A stretch of 64,000 bases of DNA from JAGOEY01 sp017997515 (GCA_026314275.1 CP111109.1:62001-126000); one strand, 5' to 3'. Shown: positions 34,944 through 43,530, numbered from the stretch's first letter. Numbers and translations: made by a program. Notes: generated by a model from the sequence alone, not told the origin.

Positions 34944-35318
34944 TCAGTCGTCTTGGTACATCTCGTGGGATGTATCGTTGTGTAGGTTGGGATCGTAGCC
35001 TGGTGCAGCCCGCAATTCCTCGATGGTCGGGTACTGCAACTCGTAGTCATATTCAGCGGGATGTTGCTGATCCATTGCCCACCCCGCCGCCGCCACCCCC
35101 AGCAACACGACTGCGAACCAGAAGGCGACGTAGAGCAGCAGTCCCAGCGCAGCCAGCTTGACTATCCATAGCAGCGCGGTAGCACCAGCCACCGGCATGC
35201 CCTTGGAGACCAGCCATCTCGGCACTCGGCGCTCACCGCGCGCATAGGCACGCCATCCACGGCCGAAGCTACGGCCAAGCCGTTCCGCGGTGCTGATGCG
35301 TGTTGTCGTCGTGCTCAT
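34944..35318 (-). CDS. DUF3742-family protein
   Basis: The 124-residue protein has a basic start (RLGRSFGRGWRAYARGERRVP), one long hydrophobic stretch at about residues 48-85, and an acidic Tyr-rich tail ending EMYQDD. This fits DUF3742, found in ICEs of this class directly after the TraG-like gene, convergent to it. Function unknown. The genes end only 17 bases apart, with no clear terminator between them. Confidence 0.8.
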   Translation of the reverse strand: MSTTTTRISTAERLGRSFGRGWRAYARGERRVPRWLVSKGMPVAGATALLWIVKLAALGLLLYVAFWFAVVLLGVAAAGWAMDQQHPAEYDYELQYPTIEELRAAPGYDPNLHNDTSHEMYQDD

Positions 35319-35344
35319 GGTCGTCTCCTGCTACATGGGGATAG

Positions 35345-35803
35345 CTATTCCAGTTTGCTCCAGTTCTGCTTGCTTGCCCGCACCAGTGCGTTCCAATCGT
35401 CTGGCGGATTTCCGCGCCCGAGCATTTTCTCGAACACGGCATAGGGGTCTGACTTACTCCCGGAAGACCGCAGAGTTTGCTCATCGTTGACCCAGGCGTA
35501 GACGATGACTTTCGCCTTGGAGTCGTACCGGAAGAACAACCGGAACCGCCTCCCGATCTTGGCCCTTCGCCAGTGGCGGTGGGCAGGCCCCAGGGTGTTG
35601 CCCTGGCGGTATTCGTCGCGTGCGGGATCACCGGGCACCACATCCATCATCAACTGGCTCAAGGCCCGAAAGAGCTTGACGTTGGCGTTGGACTCGAATC
35701 CCTTCGGGTCGTTCTCCTGCGCTCGTCGTGCGGCCGCATGCAGCTTCTGCAACTGCTCGATCACGCAGTCGTGAAACAGCAGCGCCCAGCCATGCCGTTG
35801 CAT
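35345..35803 (-). CDS. yhaV: Type II toxin YhaV
   Basis: The 152-residue protein matches YhaV, a RelE-fold ribosome-dependent ribonuclease. It contains HGWALLFHDCVIEQLQKL, then RHWRRAKIGRRFRLFFRYD with the basic residues expected in the active site, and VYAWVNDEQTLR. Free toxin would stop translation. Its ATG overlaps the stop of the antitoxin gene (TGATG), a standard coupled antitoxin-toxin order. Between the T4SS and the relaxase, it likely stabilises the ICE by killing or arresting cells that lose it. Confidence 0.92.
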   Translation of the reverse strand: MQRHGWALLFHDCVIEQLQKLHAAARRAQENDPKGFESNANVKLFRALSQLMMDVVPGDPARDEYRQGNTLGPAHRHWRRAKIGRRFRLFFRYDSKAKVIVYAWVNDEQTLRSSGSKSDPYAVFEKMLGRGNPPDDWNALVRASKQNWSKLE

Positions 35804-36120
35804 CAGAGTTCCACTGCCCCGTCGATCTCCTCACCCAGGTTCACATCGTGACCTGCATGCTCCAGCATGGCGCGAGCCAGATCCTCGGGCAGGCCCTGGA
35901 TGTTCCGACCCGCTTCAATGTCGCGCGCCAGCAGGCTGAGGAACGCGCCGATGGCAGGGTCCTCGTGCTCGGCATCGACACGGGTAACGACGACTTCGCT
36001 GCCCCGCAGGTCGAACGCGAGCTTGCCGCCGACATCGACACCGAGCGCCTGACGGATGGGCTTGGGCAGCGTGATCTGGCCTTTGGAGGTGAGCGTGGCG
36101 ATTTCGTGGATGGCAGGCAT
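35803..36120 (-). CDS. prlF: Type II antitoxin PrlF (AbrB-type)
   Basis: The 105-residue protein starts with an AbrB/SpoVT swapped-hairpin DNA-binding domain (ATLTSKGQITLPKPIRQALG), then an acidic helical tail that would bind YhaV. It neutralises the toxin and should repress its own promoter. The ATG at 36120 is chosen because AGGAGAG lies just upstream; the open frame continues 23 codons without a start signal. A promoter with a perfect palindrome lies directly upstream. Confidence 0.92.
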   Translation of the reverse strand: MPAIHEIATLTSKGQITLPKPIRQALGVDVGGKLAFDLRGSEVVVTRVDAEHEDPAIGAFLSLLARDIEAGRNIQGLPEDLARAMLEHAGHDVNLGEEIDGAVEL

Positions 36121-36147
36121 GGCGACTCTCCTGATTACGATGTCTGA

Positions 36148-36176
36148 ATCGTAAGGAAAATTCCTTACGTTGTCAA
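36148..36176 (-). promoter_or_regulatory. prlF-yhaV promoter overlapping a palindromic operator
   Basis: On the minus strand a TTGACA box (36176-36171) is followed after 17 bases by TACGAT (36153-36148). The spacer and first bases of the -10 box contain GTAAGGAA-TT-TTCCTTAC at 36168-36151, a perfect eight-base inverted repeat. This placement suits autorepression by PrlF alone or with YhaV. Confidence 0.75.
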
Positions 36177-36322
36177 TGTGGGGCCTCATGGCGTCCTCCC
36201 GGGTCCAAGAATCGGCCCATCGTAGGGTGGGAACAGCCCGCCTTCACGCATCAATCCGACCGCCTGCACCCCACATTGACGATGGACGATCGATGCGCCG
36301 CACCCTATACCCAAATGGTTAA

Positions 36323-36348
36323 AGGCCAAAGGGCCAAAGGGCCGAAAG
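36323..36348 (+). repeat. Short GGCCAAAG tandem repeat upstream of the relaxase gene
   Basis: Two GGCCAAAG units are followed by a GGCCGAAAG variant, about 90 bases before the relaxase start. The gap 36190-36433 is the natural place for an origin of transfer and for the relaxase promoter. The repeat could be a binding site, but no nick site can be identified by eye. Confidence 0.45.
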
Positions 36349-36433
36349 GACAAGGGAATGGGGCGCAAGAGGAAAGGCTCTACCTCGAAAAGGCAAAAAG
36401 GCCTCCCGGTCGGCCCGCCAACAGAGGACATAC

Positions 36434-38302
36434 ATGCTCTCACTGTTCCAGCGAAAACGGGCCTCGGTCGCCGCCGCTCCACCGCCAACCCCCGTCACCA
36501 ATCCCCCGAAAGGGCTGCTGCGACCAGAACCGGCCGCATCTCTGCTGGCGACGCCACGCCGACAGAAGCTGCTGGAACACATCTGGCAGCGCACGTCGCT
36601 GTCGCGCACGCAATTCACCACCTTGTACCGCGCGCCCCTGGAGCGCTACGCCGAACTGGTCCAGCAATTCCCCGCGTCGGAGAGCCACCACCATGCCTAC
36701 CCGGGCGGCATGCTGGACCACGGCCTGGAGATCGTCGCCTACAGCCTAAAGCTGCGGCAGTCCCATCTGCTGCCCATCGGCGCCAGCCCCGAAGATCAAG
36801 CGGTGCAGTCCGAGGCCTGGACCGCCGCTGTCGCCTATGCCGCTCTGCTGCACGACATCGGCAAGATCGCCGTCGATCTGCACGTCAAGCTGGTCGACGG
36901 CAGCACCTGGCACCCGTGGCATGGTCCACTGCACCAGCCGTACCGATTCCGCTACCGTGACGATCGCGAGTACCGACTACACAGTGCCGCGACGGGACTG
37001 CTCTACCACCAACTGCTAGATGCCCATCTCCTGGACTGGCTCAGTGGCTATCCCGCCCTATGGGGGCCGCTGCTGTACGTACTGGCCGGCCAGTACGAAC
37101 ACGCCGGGATACTGGGCGAACTTGTCGTGCAGGCCGACCGCGCTTCGGTCGCCCAGGAACTGGGTGGTGATCCGGCCCGCGCCACGGCCGCGCCCAAGCA
37201 TGCGCTGCAACGCAAGCTGCTTGATGGGCTGCGCTACCTACTCAAGGAAGAGTTGAAGCTGAACCAGCCCGAGGCCTCCGATGGCTGGCTCACCGAGGAC
37301 GCGCTATGGCTGGTGAGCAAGACGGTCTCCGACAAGCTACGCGCGCACCTGCTATCCCAGGGCATCGATGGCATCCCTGCGAACAACACCGCCGTGTTCA
37401 ACGTGCTGCAGGATCACGGCATGCTGCAGCCTACATCGGACGGCAAAGCGGTCTGGCGCGCAACCGTGACCAGCACGACCGGCTGGACCCACTCGTTCTC
37501 CCTGCTGCGTCTCACTCCCGCGCTGATCTGGGACTCTGGCGAACGGCCTGTACCCTTTGCAGGTTCGGTCGAGATCGGCGCGGCCTCCGCGGAAAGCGAC
37601 GCCGGCACGCCAGCCATCCCACCTACTGCCGTGGCGAAACCGGCTCAGGAAAGTCAAGAGCCTCCGCCTTGGGCAGGCAGTAGTACCGCCACCGTTTCGT
37701 CGCCTGCGGCCCAGCCCGTGCTCAACGTCATGGAGGACATGCTGGCGATGGTGGGCTTGGGCGGCGCTTCCGGCGCCGGCCAAGATGCGGAGGAGATCCC
37801 GGGGCAGGTTTTCGACGCTCCCATGCCAGTGACCACAACAATATCTCTTCAGCCACCTGTACACATGCCTGCGTCAGCTTCGTCGGCAGCGAAGCCATCC
37901 GGGGAGCATTTCGTGGCGTGGCTGAAATACGGGATCGCCGCGCGGCAGCTCATCATCAATGATGCAAAGGCACTCGTGCATACGGTGAATGGCACTGCGT
38001 ACTTGGTCAGCCCTGGTGTGTTCCAACGCTATGCGCAAGAACATCCGAAAGTGAGCTTGCTAGCTAGGCACGCGGGCCAACAGGATTGGCAGTGGGTACA
38101 AAAGCGCTTCGAGAAACTTCAGTTGCATAGGAAGCAGCCGAGCGGCTTGAACATCTGGACCTGCGAGGTTACCGGTCCGCGTAAGGTTCGGAGGCTGCAC
38201 GGCTATCTTCTGGAGGATGCAGGTGGGCTCTTTCATGACGTGCCACCAAACAATCCATATCTTGTCCTGAGTGAGGTTGCCCCTGAAAACCGGAGTGCGT
38301 AG
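36434..38302 (+). CDS. traI: MobH-family relaxase TraI (TIGR03760, PFL_4751 family)
   Basis: The 622-residue protein has the HD-hydrolase-type relaxase domain of MobH. HHHAYPGGMLDHGLEIV at about residues 84-100 and AALLHDIGK near residue 137 supply the metal ligands, and YQLL..LLDWLSG-type sequence follows. The C-terminal part from about residue 480 is a second domain with FVAWLKYGIAARQLIINDAK. The protein would nick the ICE at oriT and pilot the strand into the recipient. The length is normal for the family. It starts 244 bases past the antitoxin promoter, probably with its own promoter. Confidence 0.92.
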   Translation: MLSLFQRKRASVAAAPPPTPVTNPPKGLLRPEPAASLLATPRRQKLLEHIWQRTSLSRTQFTTLYRAPLERYAELVQQFPASESHHHAYPGGMLDHGLEIVAYSLKLRQSHLLPIGASPEDQAVQSEAWTAAVAYAALLHDIGKIAVDLHVKLVDGSTWHPWHGPLHQPYRFRYRDDREYRLHSAATGLLYHQLLDAHLLDWLSGYPALWGPLLYVLAGQYEHAGILGELVVQADRASVAQELGGDPARATAAPKHALQRKLLDGLRYLLKEELKLNQPEASDGWLTEDALWLVSKTVSDKLRAHLLSQGIDGIPANNTAVFNVLQDHGMLQPTSDGKAVWRATVTSTTGWTHSFSLLRLTPALIWDSGERPVPFAGSVEIGAASAESDAGTPAIPPTAVAKPAQESQEPPPWAGSSTATVSSPAAQPVLNVMEDMLAMVGLGGASGAGQDAEEIPGQVFDAPMPVTTTISLQPPVHMPASASSAAKPSGEHFVAWLKYGIAARQLIINDAKALVHTVNGTAYLVSPGVFQRYAQEHPKVSLLARHAGQQDWQWVQKRFEKLQLHRKQPSGLNIWTCEVTGPRKVRRLHGYLLEDAGGLFHDVPPNNPYLVLSEVAPENRSA

Positions 38303-38310
38303 CCCGATCA

Positions 38311-38607
38311 TCAAGCGGCAGATTTGCGCTGCGCCGCCAACCAGCGTTGTTCGAACTGCATCGGACTGAGGTAGCCCAGTGCTGAATGTAGCCGCGAGTG
38401 GTTGTAGAAGGCGATCCAGTCCATGACGGCCTGCCTTGCCTGCATGCGAGTGGCAAACCGCTGGCCGTGCACGCAGGCCGTCTTCAGCCGTCCCCACAGG
38501 CTCTCTGTGGGAGCGCTGTCGCGCCTCGACGCATCCCAGCGGAAATATCCGCTGGCGCTGACCTGCAGAACCTCGCACATCAATCTGATCGACCAGCGCC
38601 CCTTCAT
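38311..38607 (-). pseudogene. IS3-family OrfB (transposase) with internal deletion
   Basis: The 98-residue frame begins like OrfB (MKGRWSIRLMCEVLQVSASGYFRWD), shown here only by its first and last words MKGRWS and YFRWD. It then jumps to the C-terminal block PTESLWGRLKTACVHGQRF and ends SALGYLSPMQFEQRW. The central catalytic part with both Asp residues, roughly 190 residues, is missing while the frame stays open. The product cannot transpose DNA. It overlaps the OrfA frame by four bases, as usual for frameshift-linked IS3 genes. Confidence 0.85.
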
Positions 38608-38960
38608 CGAGAAAATCCAGGCGGACCTTGCAGCACGTCCTGCGCAAAGTACGCTGCGGCTTTTTTTGCGATGTCGCGCTCCATCGTCAGCCGCGCCACC
38701 TGCGCCTTCAACCGCGCAATCTCCGCCTGCTCGGGCGTGACCGTCAGCGTTGTGGCCTTGCCCTCGAACCTCACCTCCAACTGCCCCTTCGCATCGGCCC
38801 GCACCCAGTTCGTCAGGCTCGCCTTGGGCATGCCCAGCGTCGTGGCCACGGCCGACGCAGCACGCCCGGCCTTGACCTGCCGCACTGCCTCCTGCTTGAA
38901 CTCCAGCGTGTACTTCGCTCTCGTTTGCTTCTCGTTCAATTCATGCTCCCCTCCCGGCAT
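38604..38960 (-). CDS. IS3-family OrfA (transposase helix-turn-helix subunit)
   Basis: The protein of about 118 residues has the IS3 OrfA layout. An HTH follows KYTLEFKQEAVRQVKAG with ATTLGMPKASLTNWVRA, then a leucine-zipper-like helix EIARLKAQVARLTMERDIAKKAA and a programmed-frameshift region near KKAAAYF. The start is uncertain: ATG at 38960, or TTG at 38939 with GGAG upstream. The gene looks whole, but the partner OrfB is gutted, so the element is dead on its own. Confidence 0.85.
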   Translation of the reverse strand: MPGGEHELNEKQTRAKYTLEFKQEAVRQVKAGRAASAVATTLGMPKASLTNWVRADAKGQLEVRFEGKATTLTVTPEQAEIARLKAQVARLTMERDIAKKAAAYFAQDVLQGPPGFSR

Positions 38961-39055
38961 TCTCCGGGCTGGGGCTATGCACTCCAAAGGTGCGACAGAC
39001 AAAGCACCGTCACTTACTGGTACTGGTCACGACGGACACACCCACTAATCCGAAC

Positions 39056-39310
39056 TCAAAACGGCTGTGCGACGCGGGTGCAAGGTTTTGGACGCCTGGA
39101 CACACTTATAGGATGCTTGGAACGACAGATGACGCAGAGTGCCTTAAGGCCATTCCGCTCCACGGATGCACGTCGTTCGATGTGCGTGAGGTATGTGAAG
39201 GCGGGGTAGGTTAGCCCCCTTGCCCATACATCCGCTGCATAGCTTTTATGTCTTGGTCGTGGATGTTCGACGCATAGGGAATCTGGGGAGCATCCGATGA
39301 AGCGGCCGGA
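39056..39310 (-). repeat. Long dispersed repeat, copy 2 (inverted partner at 2246-2503)
   Basis: The complement of this block matches 2246-2503 at about 95 percent by eye. It starts about 50 bases beyond the IS3 remnant and ends about 80 bases before the LysR gene. One frame here carries a stop not present in copy 1. Confidence 0.85.
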
Positions 39311-39388
39311 GGCTAACTGGTAGTCGCTCAGCCTAATCTCATTGGAGGCCATTACCCCGCCCCTACCAAAGAAGGAGGCTTTGGGTTG

Positions 39389-40336
39389 ATGGAAATCGCC
39401 TCTTCCAGCCTGGCGAAGGCGATTACCTTACCAAGGAAAGTTGAAGTGGAATTGAGACACCTTCGCTATTTTGCCGTCTTGGCAGAGGAACTTCACTTCA
39501 GCCACGCGGCTGAGCGCCTACATATCGAACAACCGCCATTGTCCCGAGCGATCAAAGAACTGGAGGAGGATCTGGGGGTTGTTCTCTTCGATCGAGACCG
39601 CAGAGGGACGAAGCTGACTGCAGCTGGGGCCGCCTTCCTGCAAGATACCCGCCGGCTGTTCACCGTTCTCGAACAGGCGCGAGAGAATGCTAAGGCCGTC
39701 GCAGCAGGTGCGCGTGGCAGCCTGCGTATCGCGGTCTCCGATGGTGCGACCGATCCTCGGTTCTCGGAGTTCTTGGCCCGTTGCCGAGCCGAGGAACCGG
39801 AAATCGAAGTACGCCTGTCCGAAGTTCCGTTGGCGGACCAGTTGCGCGGCCTGCGCTCTGGCGACTTCATGATCGGCTTCGCGCACACAGCAGATGTCGG
39901 CGAGGGCATCATTGCCGAGCCGATTTGGCGAGATCCCCTGGTAATAGCCGTGCCGGCCCGGCACGAACTGCTCGCTCATAAGGAAGTGCCCCTCCATGAG
40001 CTCGATAGTCATCCGCTCGTCTTGTGCGACCCACGGGTCTGCGAGGGCTACTGCCGCGTATTGGCACGACTCCTTGGACCTCTGGAACACCGGCAAAACG
40101 TCGTTGAACGTGCGACCTCACTGGAGATGATGCTCACGCTGGTCGGTGCCGGTTATGGTGTCGGCTTCATGGCAGCAAGTAAAGTACCAGTCAGCCAGCG
40201 GCCCGATGTCGTAATCCGCCCCTTGGCCATGGAATCGGCGGTCATTACGACCTATTTACTCCGATCCGACAGCGGCGATGTGACAGCCTCACTGGAACGA
40301 TTTATTTTTCGCCTGCGCGAAGGTTTGGGCACTTAA
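39389..40336 (+). CDS. LysR-family transcriptional regulator
   Basis: The 315-residue protein has the N-terminal LysR helix-turn-helix (LRHLRYFAVLAEELHFSHAA and PLSRAIKELEEDLGVVLFDR) and a C-terminal effector-binding domain with GSLRIAVSDGATDPR and GAGYGVGFMAASK. The start is uncertain: AAGGAGG lies ten bases before the ATG at 39389 and seven before a TTG at 39386, and a GTG with AAGGAAA just before VELRHLRYF would give the usual family length. Its target is not evident; no divergently transcribed enzyme gene lies next to it. Confidence 0.88.
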   Translation: MEIASSSLAKAITLPRKVEVELRHLRYFAVLAEELHFSHAAERLHIEQPPLSRAIKELEEDLGVVLFDRDRRGTKLTAAGAAFLQDTRRLFTVLEQARENAKAVAAGARGSLRIAVSDGATDPRFSEFLARCRAEEPEIEVRLSEVPLADQLRGLRSGDFMIGFAHTADVGEGIIAEPIWRDPLVIAVPARHELLAHKEVPLHELDSHPLVLCDPRVCEGYCRVLARLLGPLEHRQNVVERATSLEMMLTLVGAGYGVGFMAASKVPVSQRPDVVIRPLAMESAVITTYLLRSDSGDVTASLERFIFRLREGLGT

Positions 40337-40359
40337 TTCGCGGAAACCAGCCCTAAGAC

Positions 40360-40728
40360 TCAGCAGCGGAGCTGCATGTTGTGCTCGGTCGCGGCCATCA
40401 GTTCGGTGCCGCTTATCTTGAGCGCGGCTGCAATTTTCAGGACCAAGGCCAACGCGGGTAAGTGCTCCCCCCGCCCAATCTTGCCCATATGCGAACGCTC
40501 AACTCCGGCCAGTGCGGCCAGTTCTTCCTGAGCAACACTCAGTTCCAAGCGAAAGGCGCGCACAGCGTTGCCGAACGCCAACGCTGGCTCGGCTTCATAT
40601 CTTGTTGTGCCTGGGGGCGACCTCGTTGAACTGCACGCTTGTGCATTAGCAGAATGCGTTGAACAGTCACTGAAATTTAACCACGTTAAATTTAACCCAT
40701 GCGTATCACATTGGCTTGTTTTGACCAA
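40360..40728 (-). CDS. XRE-family regulator with uncertain start, possibly decayed
   Basis: The supported part is the last 80 residues (from TRYEAEPALAFGNAVRAF), which form a Cro/CI-type helix-turn-helix: LSVAQEELAALAGVERSHMGKIGRGEHLP. The usual KIERG turn reads KIGRG here. Related genes start just before TRYEAEP, but no ATG or good GTG is found there. The coordinates give the full open frame, whose only early start is a TTG at 40728, and that would place a palindromic operator inside the gene. It may have lost its start codon. Such regulators often sit near ICE integrase genes. Confidence 0.55.
   Translation of the reverse strand: MVKTSQCDTHGLNLTWLNFSDCSTHSANAQACSSTRSPPGTTRYEAEPALAFGNAVRAFRLELSVAQEELAALAGVERSHMGKIGRGEHLPALALVLKIAAALKISGTELMAATEHNMQLRC
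40673..40697. promoter_or_regulatory. Palindrome and direct repeat, candidate XRE operator
   Basis: AAATTTAACC occurs twice, 15 bases apart in register, and GTTAAATTTAAC at 40685-40696 is a perfect 12-base palindrome. The AT-rich block lies between the XRE gene and the divergent LysR-like remnant, where a repressor would act. Confidence 0.5.
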
Positions 40729-40748
40729 CTTTCTCCTTGGGTGCTCTC

Positions 40749-41389
40749 ATGCACGACGCCACCAATTCTTCCCCCGGCTTCAGGCTTGCGGTAGCGCCGG
40801 GCGTACCTTCATCACAACTATCAGCGCTTTTGGCGCGGCAACGCGCGGAAGAGCCAGACGTCACTCTCACTTTCTTCGAGGTTTCAAGTGACGTTTTGAT
40901 TCAGGGCCTTCATGAAGGCCGCTACGACGCAGGGATGTCGCTTCAGGGGATCAGCGACCGGCCCTCAGCACGCAACCCGTGTGGGCCGAGAACATGGCCG
41001 TAGCCATGCCGCCGCGGTTTTTCTTTCTTGACCAGGAGAAACTCACCATCGCCGATCTCCAAGCGTACCCCGTCTATCGTTGGCAGGCGGAGGCTTGCCC
41101 CCTGCTGGATGAGAGGCAGGCCTCCCTCATGCCGGTGGATCAGAACAACATACAGTGGGTGACTTCGTTCGAGATGACGGCACTGTGGGTTGCCGGCGGA
41201 TACGGCGTTGGGCTATCTGCGCAACCGCGCATCGCGCGTGCTCACGGGTTGGGAATCCGCATGCGACCGCTCGTTGGTGGCCCCTACCCGGTCGTGACGT
41301 ACCTGCAACGAGCCTACGCGCATGCTGATCCCGTTGCTAAGCGGTTCGAGCGCAGAGCGCTGCAAATTGCCAGAATAAGGTTCGCGTAG
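40749..41389 (+). pseudogene. LysR-type effector-binding domain gene, frameshifted
   Basis: The first frame reads FRLAVAPGVPSSQLSALLAR and continues to YDAGMSLQGISDRP. After one lost base near 40960-40970 the second frame continues VWAENMAVAMPPRFFFLDQE to SFEMTALWVAGGYGVGLSAQ. Together they form a LysR effector-binding domain without a DNA-binding part. Such a gene divergent from an XRE regulator next to the integrase is a pattern I associate with this ICE class. The frameshift should abolish it. Confidence 0.75.
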
Positions 41390-41438
41390 TGGGTGACCCC
41401 CGGGCGCCTCACCCCGACCATGGGTTGAAGCGCAAGGG

Positions 41439-43373
41439 TTAGGCCCCTTCAAAGACCACTGTGCTATCCACCAGCCGACGGACGCTCTGCCCCACATCCT
41501 CAGGGATGGGCCGCGGAGCAACAGTCTCGGGCGCATCCGCATGGTGCCGGTAGTCGCCCATGATGACCCGGACAATCGCGGGCACGTTGGTCATCGTGAC
41601 CGCATCAATGGCCGCGCGATCACCCAGGTCCGGGTGCGGCTGGGTCAGCATGCGGTACAGGTCCCACGAATCCGCGTGCGGGCGTTGGTTCATGAGCACC
41701 TGCGCCAGCTTGTGCTTGAGCGGCACCAGTTGCCAGTCGGGAACGCGCTGCCCGCGGTTGCCCAAACTGATGGATAGCAGCTTGCCGGCCTTCAACTCGC
41801 GGTTGATCTGATCCTTGGACTTCCCAGCCAGCTTGCCGAATAGCGGCACTGGCAGACAGCTCGGTGACTCGTACATAGCAAGCATTTCCTCGCGCTCGCG
41901 CTGAATTGCGGACACTTCCGGTTCCGGCGCCCGCGTGGGCGCCGGAGGCACCTGCGACAGTCGCTGGAACGTGATTCCGGCGTCGTTCGGCGTCACGACG
42001 ATGGGAGCAGCCACTACAGGCGGCACAGAGCCTTCAGGGAACACAGCGGCGGCGGCAACAGGCTCGTCTTCTGCCATCGCCGGCACCCCTTCGATACGAA
42101 TGGTGAGGTGAGCACTGGCGGCTTCCACCTGACCCTGCTCGAGCAGGTCGAGGCGATCAGCCCAGTCCTGCATCATCCGACGTCGCGGTTCTACGTACTT
42201 GGCGTGGTTATAGGCCGAACTCACCTTGTTCGGGTCGGAGTGCGAGAGCTGAGCGTCCACCCAAATCTTGGGATAACCGATCTCGTTGAGCGCCGTCGAG
42301 ATGGTCCCGCGGATGCCGTGGCCGGTCAGTTGGTCCTCGTAGCCCATCCGCTTCAGGGCGGCATTGAGGGTGTTCTCGCTGACGCGCTTCTTGAGTTCGC
42401 TGCGGTGTGTGAGCAGATGAACCTGGGCTGGCCTCATCACCCCCAGGAGGTAGCGCACGATCTCGACGGCCTGAAGGGACAGCGGCACGATGTAGGGCGG
42501 CACGTCCTGAGGGCGCTTGCCGGCCTTGCGCATCTCGTCCTGAAGCTGTTTGACGATCTGCGGCGGGATGATCCACAGGCCGCGGTCGAGGTCGAACTGA
42601 TCTGGGGTCGCCAGCCGCAGCTCACCGGTGCGCACCCCGGTCAGGAACAGCAGCCGGATGCCAAGTTGGGTCTGCCAGCCGCGCGGATTGTAGAGCCGGA
42701 GCTTCTGGAGGAATTCGGGCAATTCGGGCAGGTGCAGGTACGGGTTGTGGGTCACCGGGGGCTTGGGCTCTGCCACCACATCCAGATCGGAAGCCGGATT
42801 GGCTTCCAGTCCCTCGACGATCACGAGGGCATAGCGGAACAACTGGCTCAACCAGGTGCGGACCTTTTCTGCTGTGGTGAAGGCCTTGCGTTCCTCGATC
42901 CTTGCCAGGACGCCCAGAAGCTGGGGCCGGCGAATGTCGTAGATCGACATCTTGCCAAGGGTGGGCAGCACGTCCTTGCCGAAAATCCGCAGGATCTGCG
43001 AGAGGGTGCTTTGGCGGCCTTCCTTGAGTTCCTTTCGGCGATGCTCGACCCAGGCATCGAAGACGGCTTTGAAGGTGTAATCGGCCGCCAGCATGACCGC
43101 GTGGCGCTTCTGCTTGCGGTCGGTGTGGGGGTTGATGCCCTTGGCCAGGAGTGCCCGGGCTTCGTCGCGCAAGGTACGCGCTTCGCGCAAGCCGATCTCG
43201 GGGTAGTTGCCCAGGGAGATGCGCTTTTGCTTGCCGAGCCAGTAGTAGCGCAGGTGCCACGATTTGCCGCCGGTAGGCACGACCACCAGGCCGAGGCCAT
43301 CGGTGTCGGGGAGGCTGTAGGCTTTGTCAGCGGCCTTGGCTTGCCGCACAGTCAGATCAGAGAGTGCCATCAT
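41439..43373 (-). CDS. Tyrosine integrase, IntB13-like
   Basis: The 644-residue protein is a long P4-type integrase like that of ICEclc. It has an N-terminal arm-binding DUF4102-type domain (LTVRQAKAADKAYSLPDTDG), a core-binding domain, and the catalytic domain: Arg in LTGVRTGELR, His-x-x-Arg in TGHGIRGT, His in QLSHSD and Tyr in SSAYNHAKY. The extra C-terminal 200 residues are usual for this group. It recombines the attachment sites to excise or insert the ICE. It starts about 225 bases from the tRNA-Gly 3' end and reads away from it. A hairpin overlaps its ribosome site. Confidence 0.93.
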   Translation of the reverse strand: MMALSDLTVRQAKAADKAYSLPDTDGLGLVVVPTGGKSWHLRYYWLGKQKRISLGNYPEIGLREARTLRDEARALLAKGINPHTDRKQKRHAVMLAADYTFKAVFDAWVEHRRKELKEGRQSTLSQILRIFGKDVLPTLGKMSIYDIRRPQLLGVLARIEERKAFTTAEKVRTWLSQLFRYALVIVEGLEANPASDLDVVAEPKPPVTHNPYLHLPELPEFLQKLRLYNPRGWQTQLGIRLLFLTGVRTGELRLATPDQFDLDRGLWIIPPQIVKQLQDEMRKAGKRPQDVPPYIVPLSLQAVEIVRYLLGVMRPAQVHLLTHRSELKKRVSENTLNAALKRMGYEDQLTGHGIRGTISTALNEIGYPKIWVDAQLSHSDPNKVSSAYNHAKYVEPRRRMMQDWADRLDLLEQGQVEAASAHLTIRIEGVPAMAEDEPVAAAAVFPEGSVPPVVAAPIVVTPNDAGITFQRLSQVPPAPTRAPEPEVSAIQREREEMLAMYESPSCLPVPLFGKLAGKSKDQINRELKAGKLLSISLGNRGQRVPDWQLVPLKHKLAQVLMNQRPHADSWDLYRMLTQPHPDLGDRAAIDAVTMTNVPAIVRVIMGDYRHHADAPETVAPRPIPEDVGQSVRRLVDSTVVFEGA

Positions 43374-43380
43374 CGAAGCT

Positions 43381-43399
43381 CCTAAGTCTTGGACTTAGG
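43381..43399 (-). promoter_or_regulatory. Inverted repeat overlapping the integrase ribosome-binding site
   Basis: CCTAAGTC-CAA-GACTTAGG on the minus strand is a perfect eight-base inverted repeat. Its right arm supplies TTAGG of the TTAGGAG ribosome site, with the integrase ATG shortly after. A hairpin in mRNA would hide the site; as DNA it could be a repressor operator. Confidence 0.55.
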
Positions 43400-43530
43400 C
43401 CCGATGCTGCTGGTCATCCCGATCCAACCCCAGCAAGAACCCGGCACCGGAACCACCCGTATTCTTTGGCCTTGTTTTTGGCCTCAAAAACGCTGGCTGT
43501 CGGTGGATTCCAGTGGCTTTTGCTGGAATG

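Noticed and set aside
2246..39310. A composite transposon bounded by the 255-base repeats
   Set aside because: The repeats lack terminal inverted repeats and a transposase, and they lie inside the presumed ICE instead of at matching target duplications.
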